Source: an uncultured Clostridia bacterium (GTDB lineage Bacteria; Bacillota; Clostridia; Christensenellales; Borkfalkiaceae). Taken from it: a DNA stretch of 64,000 bases. The notes under the pieces are model-generated. The model did no database searches. It had not been told where the DNA came from and saw only the letters and a program-made list of their open reading frames with translations. The position numbers and the translations under genes were made by a program. Position 1 is the first letter of the stretch. Each line of letters begins with the position of its first letter. Location: the NCBI GenBank assembly GCA_944368925.1, contig CALVXG010000003.1, forward strand, positions 172,472-236,471, given 5' to 3'. Positions 1 to 8,927 of the stretch are shown here, piece after piece.

Positions 1-208
1 GGTAGTCCTGAAACGCAATGATCACGCCGAACATCGGCGCATAACAGAAAATACAGATCAGAACGATCGCCGGCAGGAGCAGAAGATACAGCATCTTGTG
101 CCGCACGATACCCTGCCACGTCTTTCCCGTCAGGAATGCATGCACTCCCGTACGGAACGGGCCGCGACGCACTGACTTGACAAGACGATCAGTTTTCTCC
201 GTTTCCAT
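1..208 (-). CDS. Sugar ABC transporter permease, LplB-like (partial, N-terminal 69 residues)
   Basis: Only the N-terminal end lies in the window; the gene runs off the left edge. The visible protein has a basic cytoplasmic tail of about 40 residues, then one hydrophobic membrane segment followed by a YAPMFGVIIAFQDY stretch. That stretch is typical of the first transmembrane region of LplB-type permeases of CUT1 carbohydrate ABC transporters. The ATG sits 6 bases after an AAGGAGGG ribosome binding site that lies inside the end of the upstream gene, so the two genes overlap by 20 bp and are probably translationally coupled. The role would be membrane translocation of an oligosaccharide. The family call is good; the substrate is unknown. 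Confidence 0.8.
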   Translation of the reverse strand, partial: METEKTDRLVKSVRRGPFRTGVHAFLTGKTWQGIVRHKMLYLLLLPAIVLICIFCYAPMFGVIIAFQDY

Positions 209-1154
209 TCTCTTTTCCCTCCTTGCTCTGCCCCTCACTTTGCAGTATTTTCAGCCCCGCACGGCGGAAATAAACATACACCGCAACGCATAGTCCCACC
301 ACGACCGCCGCCGCGATCCCGATCAGCCAGTACACCGCAGGATCGACATCCTGATCAAAAACTATATACCCGACCAGCATACTCACCGCTTCGTTCGTCA
401 CTTCCGCTTCGAATTTTTCTGTGCCGTTTTCGTCCACAACCAGCTTGTTGCGCAGTACCGTCGCATTGACTTCGCCCGGAAATACTTCGAACGTGTTTCC
501 GCTCAGCAGGTTCACGTTCCCGCCGTACGCGCGTATCTGCCCCGGCACCGTCACCTCCGCCCGCGTCAGACCCTCCAGCCCGAACAGACGGAACAGCAGC
601 ATCTTCGCATTCCCCGCCGACGCGCGGCCTTCCGCCACAAACGCTTCCAGCTCTGTTGCTTCTCCCGCCGCCGTGTACGGCGAGATCCGCTCCGTCGTCG
701 ACCGCGGCACCGTGATCTGCCCCAGCACTCCGTCAAAATGCGCCGAGACCGTGCAACTTAAATTGCCGCGGTCCAGCTTCTCCAAAAGCGCAAGAGATTC
801 ACTCCCTTCCGCTACGTACTCAGACCATCGCTCCAGATAAAAATCTCCGTTCAGCTTGATTTTGTCCAGCCGACGGAACCGCACCGTCACTTCATACCCC
901 GTCTGCGTCTGCTCCACCGCTTCCGCCGTCAGCATGTCGTCGTCCCCCGATACCACGTTGAACCCGTACAGCGCTTCGTCCAGCTCCTCCCGAAATTCCG
1001 CGGGCGCAAGCTCGCTCTCAAACGTCAGCACCGCGCTTCCCTTTCCGTTATAGCCGATCGCCGCGCTCCCTTCCGCACTGAATCCGTACCCCACCGCCAA
1101 CAAGACCGGTACCATCATCAGCGCCAGAAATTGACATACCCTCTTTATGCTCAT
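189..1154 (-). CDS. Secreted, membrane-anchored protein of unknown function
   Basis: About 321 residues. I do not recognise the family. The start MSIKRVCQF is preceded by GGGAG with 9-base spacing and opens a clear signal peptide (hydrophobic core LALMMVPVLLAVGYGF). A long extracellular part of beta-rich character follows, then one transmembrane helix near the C-terminus (VYWLIGIAAAVVVGLCVAVYVYF) and a short basic, Gly/Glu-rich cytoplasmic tail. A TTG or a more upstream ATG could also be read, but the promoter -10 box lies at 1201-1206, which rules out the TTG at 1214. It overlaps the following permease gene by 20 bp, so it may assist a sugar transporter or sense its substrate; that is inference from position. 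Confidence 0.65.
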   Translation of the reverse strand: MSIKRVCQFLALMMVPVLLAVGYGFSAEGSAAIGYNGKGSAVLTFESELAPAEFREELDEALYGFNVVSGDDDMLTAEAVEQTQTGYEVTVRFRRLDKIKLNGDFYLERWSEYVAEGSESLALLEKLDRGNLSCTVSAHFDGVLGQITVPRSTTERISPYTAAGEATELEAFVAEGRASAGNAKMLLFRLFGLEGLTRAEVTVPGQIRAYGGNVNLLSGNTFEVFPGEVNATVLRNKLVVDENGTEKFEAEVTNEAVSMLVGYIVFDQDVDPAVYWLIGIAAAVVVGLCVAVYVYFRRAGLKILQSEGQSKEGKENGNGEN

Positions 1155-1200
1155 TCTCCTCATCTCCCGCCGTCGCTCGCTTTTTTTGCTTTCTTTTTGT

Positions 1201-1264
1201 ATTGTAACAGACAAAAATCGGAAAATCTACTCCGTTCGTTATCGTAAAATTGCAAATTTTTGAC
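1201..1264 (-). promoter_or_regulatory. Promoter module of the 341-aa-ORF/permease operon
   Basis: On the minus strand this holds, in order, GTCAAAAATTTGCAATTT (1247-1264), then TAACG and GGAGTAGA (within about 1226-1242), a poor -35 (TAGATT, 1224-1229) and a -10 TACAAT (1201-1206) with a 17-bp spacer. The same elements occur without gaps at 6702-6765 before the GH78-GH35 operon. A weak -35 with a conserved upstream box is the pattern of an activator-dependent promoter, most simply the divergent AraC at 1384. Confidence 0.6.
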
Positions 1265-1282
1265 CTTTTTTCCGAATTTCCC

Positions 1283-1311
1283 TTGTTTTCACGCGCATTC
1301 TATTATATAAT
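1283..1311 (+). promoter_or_regulatory. Promoter of the AraC regulator at 1384
   Basis: TTGTTT (1283-1288), 17-bp spacer, TATAAT (1306-1311), followed about 70 bp later by the start codon with a GAAGGTG ribosome binding site. Confidence 0.6.
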
Positions 1312-1383
1312 AACATACAGACAGGCAAAAAACACTCTGTTTACATAAAAATTACCCTCTTAATTTAGTCTGAAGGTGTATCC

Positions 1384-2235
1384 ATGATCGAAAATTATAC
1401 TTCCGAAACCGTGGCCAATTCCCCCTATACCACTCTGCTGTTCAACCAGCACATTCCGCCGCACACTCACTTTTTCTGGGAATTTACCTATTCCGTCAAC
1501 GGCACCGTCACAAATTACGTCAACGGCACCCCCGTCGAATGCCACCCCTTTTCCAAAATCGTCCTCATTCAGCCTGGCGTGACCCACGAAATGATCCCCG
1601 TCGATCTGCCCGTGCAGGGCGCCGCGCCCCTCCAGCACCGCGATATCTACGTCACCGTCGACAAGATGAAAAAACTCTGTGCCATGCTCGACAAAAACCT
1701 CTACGCTACCCTCAGCCAGTCCCCCGTCACCGTCATCGACACCATCAACGAAAACATGGAATCTTTCGAATACACACTCAATTACTTCAACGTTTACGAA
1801 AGTTCCTTTTCCAGCCACATGGATCTGTTCGACCAGCTGCACACCACCGTCGTCTTTCAGATCCTCGGAATTTTACTCAAACACAAGATCCGCCAGAAAC
1901 GCGAATACCCCGACTGGATCGAAAATTTCTTCGACAACCTCAAATCCGAATCTTTTCTCTGCCGCGACGTGCAGGACATCATCCGCGATATCCATTACAG
2001 CCACGGCTATATCTGCCGCGAATTCAAAAAGAACGTCGGCAAAACCATGGTGCAATGCCTCAACGAGAGCCGCGTCGTCTACTCCACCATTCTGCTGATG
2101 GACAGCTCCCTCTCCGTGCTCGACATCGCCATGCGGCTCAACTACAACTCCCAGAGCGCCTACATCAACGCATTCAAAAAGGTATACCAGGTCTCGCCGC
2201 ACCGCTGGCGCATGCGCGTGTTCGGCACCGCCTGA
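1384..2235 (+). CDS. AraC family transcriptional regulator
   Basis: 283 residues, the usual two-part AraC plan. Residues 1-100 look like a cupin sugar-sensing domain (paired His around HIPPHTHFFWEF, then IQPGVTHEM), and the last 100 residues are the double helix-turn-helix (VQDIIRDIHYSHGYICREFKK and the conserved SVLDIAMRLNYNSQSAYINAFKKVYQVSPHRW). The ATG follows GAAGGTG with a 5-base gap. It diverges from the membrane-protein/permease operon and lies next to the GH35-GH78 operon, which enters convergently. The matching promoters of those two operons make it the likely activator of both; that target assignment is inference. Confidence 0.9.
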   Translation: MIENYTSETVANSPYTTLLFNQHIPPHTHFFWEFTYSVNGTVTNYVNGTPVECHPFSKIVLIQPGVTHEMIPVDLPVQGAAPLQHRDIYVTVDKMKKLCAMLDKNLYATLSQSPVTVIDTINENMESFEYTLNYFNVYESSFSSHMDLFDQLHTTVVFQILGILLKHKIRQKREYPDWIENFFDNLKSESFLCRDVQDIIRDIHYSHGYICREFKKNVGKTMVQCLNESRVVYSTILLMDSSLSVLDIAMRLNYNSQSAYINAFKKVYQVSPHRWRMRVFGTA

Positions 2236-2248
2236 AACGCGCACATCC

Positions 2249-2272
2249 GACCGCTTCGGCGGTCTTTTTTTT
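2249..2272 (+). terminator. Rho-independent terminator of the AraC gene
   Basis: GACCGC-TTCG-GCGGTC hairpin with a stable UUCG tetraloop (2249-2264) followed by eight T. It overlaps the stop codon of the convergent GH35 gene. Confidence 0.9.
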
Positions 2273-4337
2273 ACGGTTCGAGAAAGACGCGCGCCTGCGT
2301 CTCCGCTTTTACTGAAACCAGCCTGCACGCCCTTCCGTTTTCAAAAACGGGAGGGCGTTCGGTATAGACAAACGCGTCCTGCCGCATTTCATACACGCGC
2401 ACCGTCACGCGTGAAGGATACCCGTACCCGCTTAGGCCGAACACGTACGGCCTGCCCGTGTAATAATCGTCCGCCACCTTTTCCCCGTCCAGCAAAATTT
2501 CCGCACGGTCGCCCTCATAGCCGATCACCAGCCGCGCCCCGTGCACGTCTCCCCGAATCTCCCCGCATTGCAGCGTGTAGTCCGTGTACCCGTCTTTTTG
2601 TTCTTCTTTGCAGATTTGCACGGAAAACGCAGGTACGTTCATCTTTTTTTCGTACAAACCGAACACTCCGTCCTCGCCCGTACAGACAAATCCGCGCGGC
2701 GTAATTTTCGGCTTCGGATAAATTTTCAGCCGCGCGTCGGCCGCGCACAAGAGCGCGATCCCGCCTTCCGTCTCGTACATTTCCCCGTCCGTCATGAACA
2801 GCCGCTCTTTTCCCTCATAACAAAAACGCCAGGCGTCGCGCGCCTCCTGCCTGGTGAGAAGAAGAATCTTTCCGTTAGGGTCGCCCGCCGTTTCGATCTG
2901 CCCCAGTCCTTCGTCCGCCCAGAACACGACGTCCCTGCCGTTGAGCGTGCAAAAGGGCGTGGCGAGCGCATACCGAAAATACGTCCCGCAGATCGTTCTC
3001 TCATACACAAACGCTCCGCATTGCCCGCTTTTGAGCGTAAAATCGGGGAACGTCACCCCTTTTGCGGGCGAAAACGCGTGCAAACGATGTTCCTTCGTCG
3101 GATAATGGCGCACATAGTTGTTGAAAAACACAAACCCGCCTTCCTCTTGCCCGCGCACCGCACAGCGCAGCGATTGCAGGTCGGCAGGATCGGAAGGATT
3201 GCCCGGCATCAGCCGTACGGGCAGCGTGCAGATCTCCCGTCCGAAACCGCGTATGAGACAATTCCACAATTTCAGCTCCCGACCGCTCGGGCGTATCTCG
3301 CCGTATTGCCCGATCGGCGCCTGAAAATCATAGTTGAATTCGGGAAGATCGCAGCAAAACCCCGCCCGCAGATGTTTCTCGTCGCGGTATTCCTGCATCG
3401 TCGTCAGCGCGCCCGTCGGATTGATCCCGCCGTGAAATACGTAATACCCCAGCATCGCCACGCCGCTCCCGATCTTGCAAAGCGCCATCGCCCCGCAGTC
3501 TTCCCCCGTGATCACGGGACGGCGGATCTTCGTCACCTGGATCCCCGATCCCAGTTCCACCGTCGCGTACGGGTACGCCGAATGCGCTATGGTCGCTTCC
3601 ATCTCCTTTCTGCCCGTGTCGCTGCCTATGTTCGCGTCGTTCGGATTGTCCGTAAACAGATATCCGTCCATCGGCGCAAGCTCGCCCGTCTGCGCTTCCC
3701 ACGGCGCTTCGCAATAATTCCCCCATACGGGGATCGCTTCCCCCGTCGCCGCTTGCCCCCAGCCCGTCGCAAAATACAGGGGTACGTCCATCCCTTTTTC
3801 TTTCAGCATGGCGATCAGCGCCGCAATGTGCTCGTCGCCGATCCCCTTCCCCTGCACGCCCCATTGGCTGTATTCGTTCTCCACCTGCACCGCAACGATC
3901 GGCCCGCCGTCTTTGTACGTGAGCCCCGCACATTGCGCGCACAGCTGCGTAAAATACCTGTCTACATCCGCCATGTACCCCGCATCGTTGGAGCGCGCAC
4001 GATATTTCTTGCGCTCCACCCAGTCGGGAAACCCGCCGTTGCGCACTTCCGCGTGCACCCACGGCCCTACCCGCAGACACAAATACATTCCCGCCGCTTT
4101 TACCTCTTGCGCAAAGCGCCGTAAATTCTTGCTCCCGCGAAAATCAAAATGCCCTTCCGTCTCTTCGTGGTGGATCCAACAGCAGTACGAGGAGACAATA
4201 TCCACCCCCAGCGCCTTCATCTTGGCAAGATCTTCCCGCCAGCTTCTGCAATCGCTGCGGCTGTACGGATATTCCCCCATCACGGGAAACCACGGCTCCC
4301 CGTCCTTTTCAAAATACCGCGCATTGTATGTGATCAT
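2271..4337 (-). CDS. GH35-like beta-galactosidase
   Basis: 688 residues, no signal peptide, so probably cytoplasmic. The N-terminal 320 residues carry the GH35 barrel: GEYPYSR, then WREDLAKMKALGVDIVSSYCCW, FAQEVKAAGMYLCLRVGPWVHAEVRNGGFPDW, and VAVQVENEYSQWG, where the Glu of NEY is the expected acid/base. The nucleophile is probably the Glu in TVELGSGIQ, which is less canonical than the usual SEFW context. The C-terminal half is beta-rich, as in GH35 enzymes. The chosen start MITYN follows GAGAGGTG; the longer reading frame overlaps the upstream gene and lacks a better site. It starts 13 bp after the GH78 gene, so both are one operon that would remove rhamnose and galactose from the same glycan. 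The exact sugar specificity is inferred from the family. Confidence 0.85.
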   Translation of the reverse strand: MITYNARYFEKDGEPWFPVMGEYPYSRSDCRSWREDLAKMKALGVDIVSSYCCWIHHEETEGHFDFRGSKNLRRFAQEVKAAGMYLCLRVGPWVHAEVRNGGFPDWVERKKYRARSNDAGYMADVDRYFTQLCAQCAGLTYKDGGPIVAVQVENEYSQWGVQGKGIGDEHIAALIAMLKEKGMDVPLYFATGWGQAATGEAIPVWGNYCEAPWEAQTGELAPMDGYLFTDNPNDANIGSDTGRKEMEATIAHSAYPYATVELGSGIQVTKIRRPVITGEDCGAMALCKIGSGVAMLGYYVFHGGINPTGALTTMQEYRDEKHLRAGFCCDLPEFNYDFQAPIGQYGEIRPSGRELKLWNCLIRGFGREICTLPVRLMPGNPSDPADLQSLRCAVRGQEEGGFVFFNNYVRHYPTKEHRLHAFSPAKGVTFPDFTLKSGQCGAFVYERTICGTYFRYALATPFCTLNGRDVVFWADEGLGQIETAGDPNGKILLLTRQEARDAWRFCYEGKERLFMTDGEMYETEGGIALLCAADARLKIYPKPKITPRGFVCTGEDGVFGLYEKKMNVPAFSVQICKEEQKDGYTDYTLQCGEIRGDVHGARLVIGYEGDRAEILLDGEKVADDYYTGRPYVFGLSGYGYPSRVTVRVYEMRQDAFVYTERPPVFENGRACRLVSVKAETQARVFLEP

Positions 4338-4350
4338 ACGCACCTCTCTT

Positions 4351-6612
4351 TCAGAACGCTTCGCGAACGTCCGCGCGCTCATACCCTTGCGGGATCCGCA
4401 CCTTCTCGACCCCGTCCCTGCGCTCGAACACCAATTCTTGTTTGCCTACGGGTATGCGGATGCGACAATCGATCTTTTCCGCCGCGTCCGTAAACAGGAT
4501 CTTGTTCCCATGCACTCCCGCAAATCCGCTCACGTACCCGACCAGAAGATTCGCCGCATAGGACGCAAATCCGTGATCCAGGCTCCCGCACGGGTTGTCG
4601 TTCTCCCAAAGAGTGCCCGTCCGCTGCGCCATGCCGTAAAAGAAATCTACGCACTCCTGCCGCAGCTGCGCCCGTTTGTCCGACCGCGCCAACATCATCA
4701 GCCGCAGATAGTTCCCGATAAACGCGTTGGATTTGTATACCTGCGGATAGGTCACCTCCACGTCCCGCATCGCACCGAATTTTTCCGTCAGTAATTGAAA
4801 CAGCTTCGGATACGTCTGCGGCGTCGCCACCCCCGAAAAAAATGCGTAGTACTGGCACGTCTCCGTAATGTGCCCGAGAAGTTTCGTCCCGCCTTCACAC
4901 CGCACGCGGTTGTCTTCGAAAAATTCCCCGTCAAACGAATATTCGCGCACGGCCGCGCGTACCTTATCCGCCTTTTCCAGGAGCGCACCGTCCGAATACA
5001 GCCGTCCCGCACTCTCCAACGCCTTCGCATACAACATGTTCGACGGAAAATTGATCCCCTTTATAAACTCTTCGTCGTTCGCCTTGCTCCACTCCACGAA
5101 TACCCAGCTCTCCAAATTCTCCAAAAGCCCGTATTCGTTGCGGTACTTTTCAAAAAACGAAAGAACGCCGTAGACCTTTTCCCTGCTCGCCTGCGCCACC
5201 GAAAAATCACCGCTCCGCAAATACTGGTCGTATAACTCCACCACGTACCACATCGCCCAGTTCGGTATATACTGCGCATTCACAAAATCGGCAGGATAAC
5301 ACATCGGGATCATCTTGTCGGGTATGTACGAAAGATGCGGGCTCATCGCATAATTCTGCAAAAACGCCGCTTCCACCTTGTTTTCCCCCGTGAAAAGCTG
5401 CTCCGCCTTCGCCGAAAAATAAGAATCGCACAACCAGCCCGCCCGCTCCCGCGAAGGACAGTCCGTCAGAAGATCCACCGCATTGTGACGGAACGTCCTG
5501 CACGCCGCGTCCATGATCGCGTTCAGCCGCTCGTCCGCACACTCGAACGCAAACCGCCCCGTGTCCGGATTTTCGTACTTCTGCATATACACCCGCGGCG
5601 TACCCGTCTTCCCCTGCCGCAACAATACCTTCACAAACCGCGCCGTGTACGGCTCAAACGTAAAATGTCTGTATTCCCCCGCCTTCAGACGGTATTCGAT
5701 AATGTTGACGCACGCATTTCGGTACGGCAATACCTCCGCAGGCCCTTCCGGCGTCTTGCGCAGATCCATCTCGTCAAACAATATGTACAGATGCGCGTCT
5801 TCTTCCGCCTTTACCTCTATCCCGATAAAACCCGTTTCGGCCCGCCCGAAATCATACACCGCATACGCACCCGCCTGCAATCCTTCCCGCTTTCCGCTCT
5901 TTTCATAGACAAGATTGCATACGTAATCGGACGGATTGCTCTGCCATTCCCCGATCGGATATATGCGCAGCTCTTCGATCTCCATGCAAATATTGCGGTA
6001 CGGCTCCCCCTCTCCCGCACGAAACGTGCCGTCTTCGATCTTTTCCGCCTCCGCACACGCATAGTCGGGATAATCCGTCACCCGCGGCAACAACTTCCCC
6101 GAAACGACCTCTACGGGCAGCGCCGCATTCTCACCGAACCCGCGCGCATACGTTTCGACGGGCGACTCGGCAAACACATAACTCTCCGTAAACGCCCGCT
6201 GGTAACTGAAACGGCTCACCTTCTGCAACCGCTCCGTATAACGCCGCACATAAAAATCTCTGCCCGTCCAATACCGCGCCTGCCCGTTTTCCGTGATCTC
6301 CGCCTGCAAAAACGCGGGCTGGTCCAATACCCAATAATTCATCGTATTGTACCCCGCCGCCTCGATAAACAATATGTTCTCTTCCTTCAGCCCGCGCAAA
6401 GGGATCCTGTCCACCCGAAAATATCCGTGCGCCGCCCGTGACGGCCCAAACGCAAGAAATTCCCCGTTCAAATACGCCTTGTAACAGTTGCTCGCCGCAA
6501 TCAACAGTTCCGCATTCTCCGCCCTTTTGAAGCGCACACAGAATGCACAGATACTGTTCAACGTCTTTTCTTCCTTTTCCAGCCATACGGGAATCGCTTT
6601 CTGAAATTGCAT
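4351..6612 (-). CDS. GH78-like alpha-L-rhamnosidase
   Basis: 753 residues without signal peptide. N-terminal beta-sandwich features (CYKAYLNGEFLAFGPSRAAHGYFRVD, residues 43-68) and a middle lectin-like region (FTFEPYTARFVKV) lead into the (alpha/alpha)6 barrel. The barrel signature DCPSRERAGW is at about residues 384-393; the acidic residue in this motif supplies catalysis in GH78. The usual wording is DCPQRDERxGW, so this copy is a divergent member. The start is preceded by GGAAGGAGAG. It is the first gene of a two-gene operon with GH35 and has its own promoter at 6702-6765. Expected reaction: release of terminal alpha-L-rhamnose from imported oligosaccharides. Confidence 0.85.
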   Translation of the reverse strand: MQFQKAIPVWLEKEEKTLNSICAFCVRFKRAENAELLIAASNCYKAYLNGEFLAFGPSRAAHGYFRVDRIPLRGLKEENILFIEAAGYNTMNYWVLDQPAFLQAEITENGQARYWTGRDFYVRRYTERLQKVSRFSYQRAFTESYVFAESPVETYARGFGENAALPVEVVSGKLLPRVTDYPDYACAEAEKIEDGTFRAGEGEPYRNICMEIEELRIYPIGEWQSNPSDYVCNLVYEKSGKREGLQAGAYAVYDFGRAETGFIGIEVKAEEDAHLYILFDEMDLRKTPEGPAEVLPYRNACVNIIEYRLKAGEYRHFTFEPYTARFVKVLLRQGKTGTPRVYMQKYENPDTGRFAFECADERLNAIMDAACRTFRHNAVDLLTDCPSRERAGWLCDSYFSAKAEQLFTGENKVEAAFLQNYAMSPHLSYIPDKMIPMCYPADFVNAQYIPNWAMWYVVELYDQYLRSGDFSVAQASREKVYGVLSFFEKYRNEYGLLENLESWVFVEWSKANDEEFIKGINFPSNMLYAKALESAGRLYSDGALLEKADKVRAAVREYSFDGEFFEDNRVRCEGGTKLLGHITETCQYYAFFSGVATPQTYPKLFQLLTEKFGAMRDVEVTYPQVYKSNAFIGNYLRLMMLARSDKRAQLRQECVDFFYGMAQRTGTLWENDNPCGSLDHGFASYAANLLVGYVSGFAGVHGNKILFTDAAEKIDCRIRIPVGKQELVFERRDGVEKVRIPQGYERADVREAF

Positions 6613-6701
6613 AATCTCTCCTTCCGGTCAACCGCAAACGTTCGCTCTCTTTTGTTTCGCTCACGGCCCCTATCCTCGCCTTTTTTCGGTATATCACAGG
6701 A

Positions 6702-6765
6702 ATTATAACAAATCTCTCCCGCCTTTTCTACTCCTCCCGTTAACCAGAAATTGCAAATATTTGAC
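6702..6765 (-). promoter_or_regulatory. Promoter module of the GH78-GH35 operon
   Basis: On the minus strand: GTCAAATATTTGCAATTT (6748-6765), then TAACG and GGAGTAGA, a weak -35 TAGAAA (6725-6730), a 17-bp spacer and -10 TATAAT (6702-6707). It aligns without gaps to 1201-1264, 42 of 64 positions by hand count, with the first 18 bases differing at one. The rest of the 6613-7138 gap holds only this element, two hairpins at 6948-7027 and sequence in which I see nothing. Confidence 0.65.
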
Positions 6766-6947
6766 GTGCCCTTAGCGCTCCGATCTTTTTGATCTTCGTC
6801 ATAACCCACGAAAAAACGCACACTTTTTTCATGCGCTTTGCTTTCCAAAGCACAACCGAAAACGCCGCGGGAGGCGTCTTTTGCAGACAACGCGCGTTTT
6901 TTCGAGCCGCCGTTTGCGGGCGCACTCGCTTTTTTGATCCCAGCATG

Positions 6948-7027
6948 ACGCAAAGCGCCGCCAAAATTTCGGCGGCGCTTTGCGTAAAAAGCAGCCTAGC
7001 CCTGCAAAAATTTGCAGGGCTAGGCTG
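6948..7027 (-). terminator. Tandem long hairpins ending the corrinoid cluster
   Basis: Two perfect inverted repeats. One has arms 6992-7008 and 7011-7027 (17-bp stem) and is followed on the minus strand by TTTTT. The second has arms 6948-6962 and 6971-6985 (15-bp stem). They lie 110 bp after the stop of the PocR-AraC gene and before the next operon's promoter. Confidence 0.75.
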
Positions 7028-7138
7028 TTTAATTTATCCGAAGCGTTTTTTCTTCACCTGTTTTTCCGCAAGAAAAACTCTTACCGCTCTATAAATTTAT
7101 TATCCGAAGGTTTTTCGATAAAAAGCAGAATAATAACG

Positions 7139-8398
7139 TCAGCCGAGGACGCTCTTGCGGTATTTGGAGGGCGTGACGCCCACTATTTTTTTAAAGATCT
7201 TGATAAAATAATTTCCGTCGCGGTATCCCACGCAATCGGATACGTCTTCCACAGACCTGCCTTCCATCAGAAGCTCTTTTGCCCTGCTGACGCGCACTTT
7301 GGTCAGATAATCGCTGAACGTTACCCCCATTTCGCGACGAAACAGGTGGCTTAAATAATACCCGCTCACAAACACGTTCTGCGCCAGAATGTCCAGGTTC
7401 AGATCTTCGAAGTAATGCGCGTTGATGTACTGGATCGCTTTGTACAGATGCTCGCTTGTGTTTTTCTTGCCGCGGCTTTCGTAGACAGCGTCGAGAAACC
7501 CGTCCAGAATTTCCACCGTTTCGCGGCAGATATCCGAAAAATCCGCGTTTTCCAAAAGCAGGCGCGAACTTTTCTTGATCACGCCCGTCAGCGTGGAAAG
7601 GGGCGCGCCCGCCTCGACCGCGCTGCGCGACAAAAACGCCGTAAATTCGTAGAGCTTCGCCTTTACGATCTCCAAATCACCGCTCGCATACGAAAAGATT
7701 TCGTTTAAAAAACGGTTGATGATCTGCTTTGCCTGGCTCTTGTCCCCCATCTGCACGGAAGCGATCAGCTCCTTTTCCAGCTCGATCGGGTATTTGTTGT
7801 AATGCGGCTGCGATTCGCGGATCTGCATTTCTTTCGCCGCGCGCAGCCGCTCCATGTTCATTTTCGTGATTTCCAGCCGCTGTTCTATGTACTTGCGCTC
7901 TTCCTGCAGCATGTACCGTATCAGCATGGTCAGCGTTTCCGCTACGCTCGTCATGCTCTTGCAGTCGATCTGGCGTATGTTCGACGGGTCGCACTTTTGC
8001 GCGTCCAACCCCACCTTTTCACAATTTTTACGGAATTCTTCCGCAAAAAAATCGTCCTTGTCCCACAAGATGACCGGCCCCGTCGTGATGAATCCCAACA
8101 ACTCTTCTTCCAAAAGGATCGGCGTGATACACATGATCAGCCCGCACGGCGTCTCGTAAATGTACGCCGAACGGATCTCCGCCGCCTTCTTTCCGCTGAA
8201 TACGATGCTTTCACGGCACGCAAAATGCCCCTTGCCGTATTCACAGATACAGCCGGGGTTGCGTACGCACAACTGTTCCTCTCCTTCCGCATTGTAAAGC
8301 GCCACGTCCAGCCCGCTCGTCAAAGAAAAGTTCCGCAGCAGTTTTTCCAGTTGTTTGAAATTCAGGATCTGTTTGAGTCCCGCATCATTCAGTTTCAT
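7139..8398 (-). CDS. PocR-type sensory domain AraC regulator
   Basis: 419 residues. Residues 1-170 match the PocR domain: Cys-containing CICEYGKGHFACRES and CGLIMCITPILLEEELLGFITTGPVI are the typical segments. A helical linker with coiled-coil character (about 170-310) connects to a C-terminal AraC double HTH (ILAQNVFVSGYYLSHLFRREMG, SVEDVSDCVGYRDGNYFIKIFKK). PocR domains are thought to bind small ligands and were described for propanediol/cobalamin control. Here the gene is last in the corrinoid methyltransferase operon and overlaps DUF2284 by 14 bp, so it most likely autoregulates that operon. A candidate target is the direct repeat pair at 14362-14419. Confidence 0.88.
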   Translation of the reverse strand: MKLNDAGLKQILNFKQLEKLLRNFSLTSGLDVALYNAEGEEQLCVRNPGCICEYGKGHFACRESIVFSGKKAAEIRSAYIYETPCGLIMCITPILLEEELLGFITTGPVILWDKDDFFAEEFRKNCEKVGLDAQKCDPSNIRQIDCKSMTSVAETLTMLIRYMLQEERKYIEQRLEITKMNMERLRAAKEMQIRESQPHYNKYPIELEKELIASVQMGDKSQAKQIINRFLNEIFSYASGDLEIVKAKLYEFTAFLSRSAVEAGAPLSTLTGVIKKSSRLLLENADFSDICRETVEILDGFLDAVYESRGKKNTSEHLYKAIQYINAHYFEDLNLDILAQNVFVSGYYLSHLFRREMGVTFSDYLTKVRVSRAKELLMEGRSVEDVSDCVGYRDGNYFIKIFKKIVGVTPSKYRKSVLG

Positions 8399-8927
8399 TT
8401 CCGCCTAAAAACACCAATGTAAAATACGTTACCGTATTCTCCCCATTAGTATAATTGATTTTTACCTTTTTGGCAAGGGATACGACGTTGATCCCGCACG
8501 CCTCCACCGAACTTTTTGCCTTTTCGGGAAAACGGCAAGGGGCGGGATATGCACACGTTTTGCACACGTTGCAGCCGCCCGCGCCCAGCATCACGCTTCC
8601 CTTCGGCAGGACGGGGCGGATCAGATCTTCCGTCTTCTCGTGCTCTCCGCGCGCACGCTCCATCCCTTCCAGATCGTAACAGTCCTCGATTTCGTGCTTT
8701 GTCGTGAACACGAACGCCTGCGGATACTTCGAATATTTCGCTTTCAGCTCTTCCAGCGTTCCCACGTTGGGCGGGCATTGCCAGCACTTGTTGTAATTCC
8801 CGCAGTAATTGGCGCGGCACGCCGCCACCACTTCCTCCGAAAATTCGATATCCGCGAAATTCAGCTCCGCGTACTGCCAGATCTCCTTTCCCGCCGCCTG
8901 CAGGATCTCTCTCGTAGAATTACGCAT
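8385..8927 (-). CDS. DUF2284 metal-binding protein
   Basis: 180 residues. Two Cys-rich blocks define the family: CRANYCGNYNKCWQCPPNVG (residues 34-53) and CNVCKTCAYPAPCRFPEKA in the C-terminal half. Together they offer enough Cys for one or two metal or Fe-S sites. The molecular role of DUF2284 is not established; genes of the family are often found beside corrinoid methyltransferases and their activators, as here. It overlaps the RACo gene by 8 bp and the regulator by 14 bp, so it is translated as part of the block. A role in electron delivery to the activator is possible but inferred. Confidence 0.85.
   Translation of the reverse strand: MRNSTREILQAAGKEIWQYAELNFADIEFSEEVVAACRANYCGNYNKCWQCPPNVGTLEELKAKYSKYPQAFVFTTKHEIEDCYDLEGMERARGEHEKTEDLIRPVLPKGSVMLGAGGCNVCKTCAYPAPCRFPEKAKSSVEACGINVVSLAKKVKINYTNGENTVTYFTLVFLGGNETE

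Noticed and set aside
189-1214. TTG start at 1214 for the membrane protein
   Set aside because: It lies upstream of the -10 box of the conserved promoter, and the ATG at 1154 has a better ribosome binding site and starts a clean signal peptide.
2541-4124. Rightward open frame opposite GH35
   Set aside because: Antisense shadow; GH35 motifs are on the minus strand.
7139-8398. PocR regulator as a sign of a propanediol microcompartment locus
   Set aside because: No shell protein, diol dehydratase or cob genes occur; the neighbours are methyltransferase genes.
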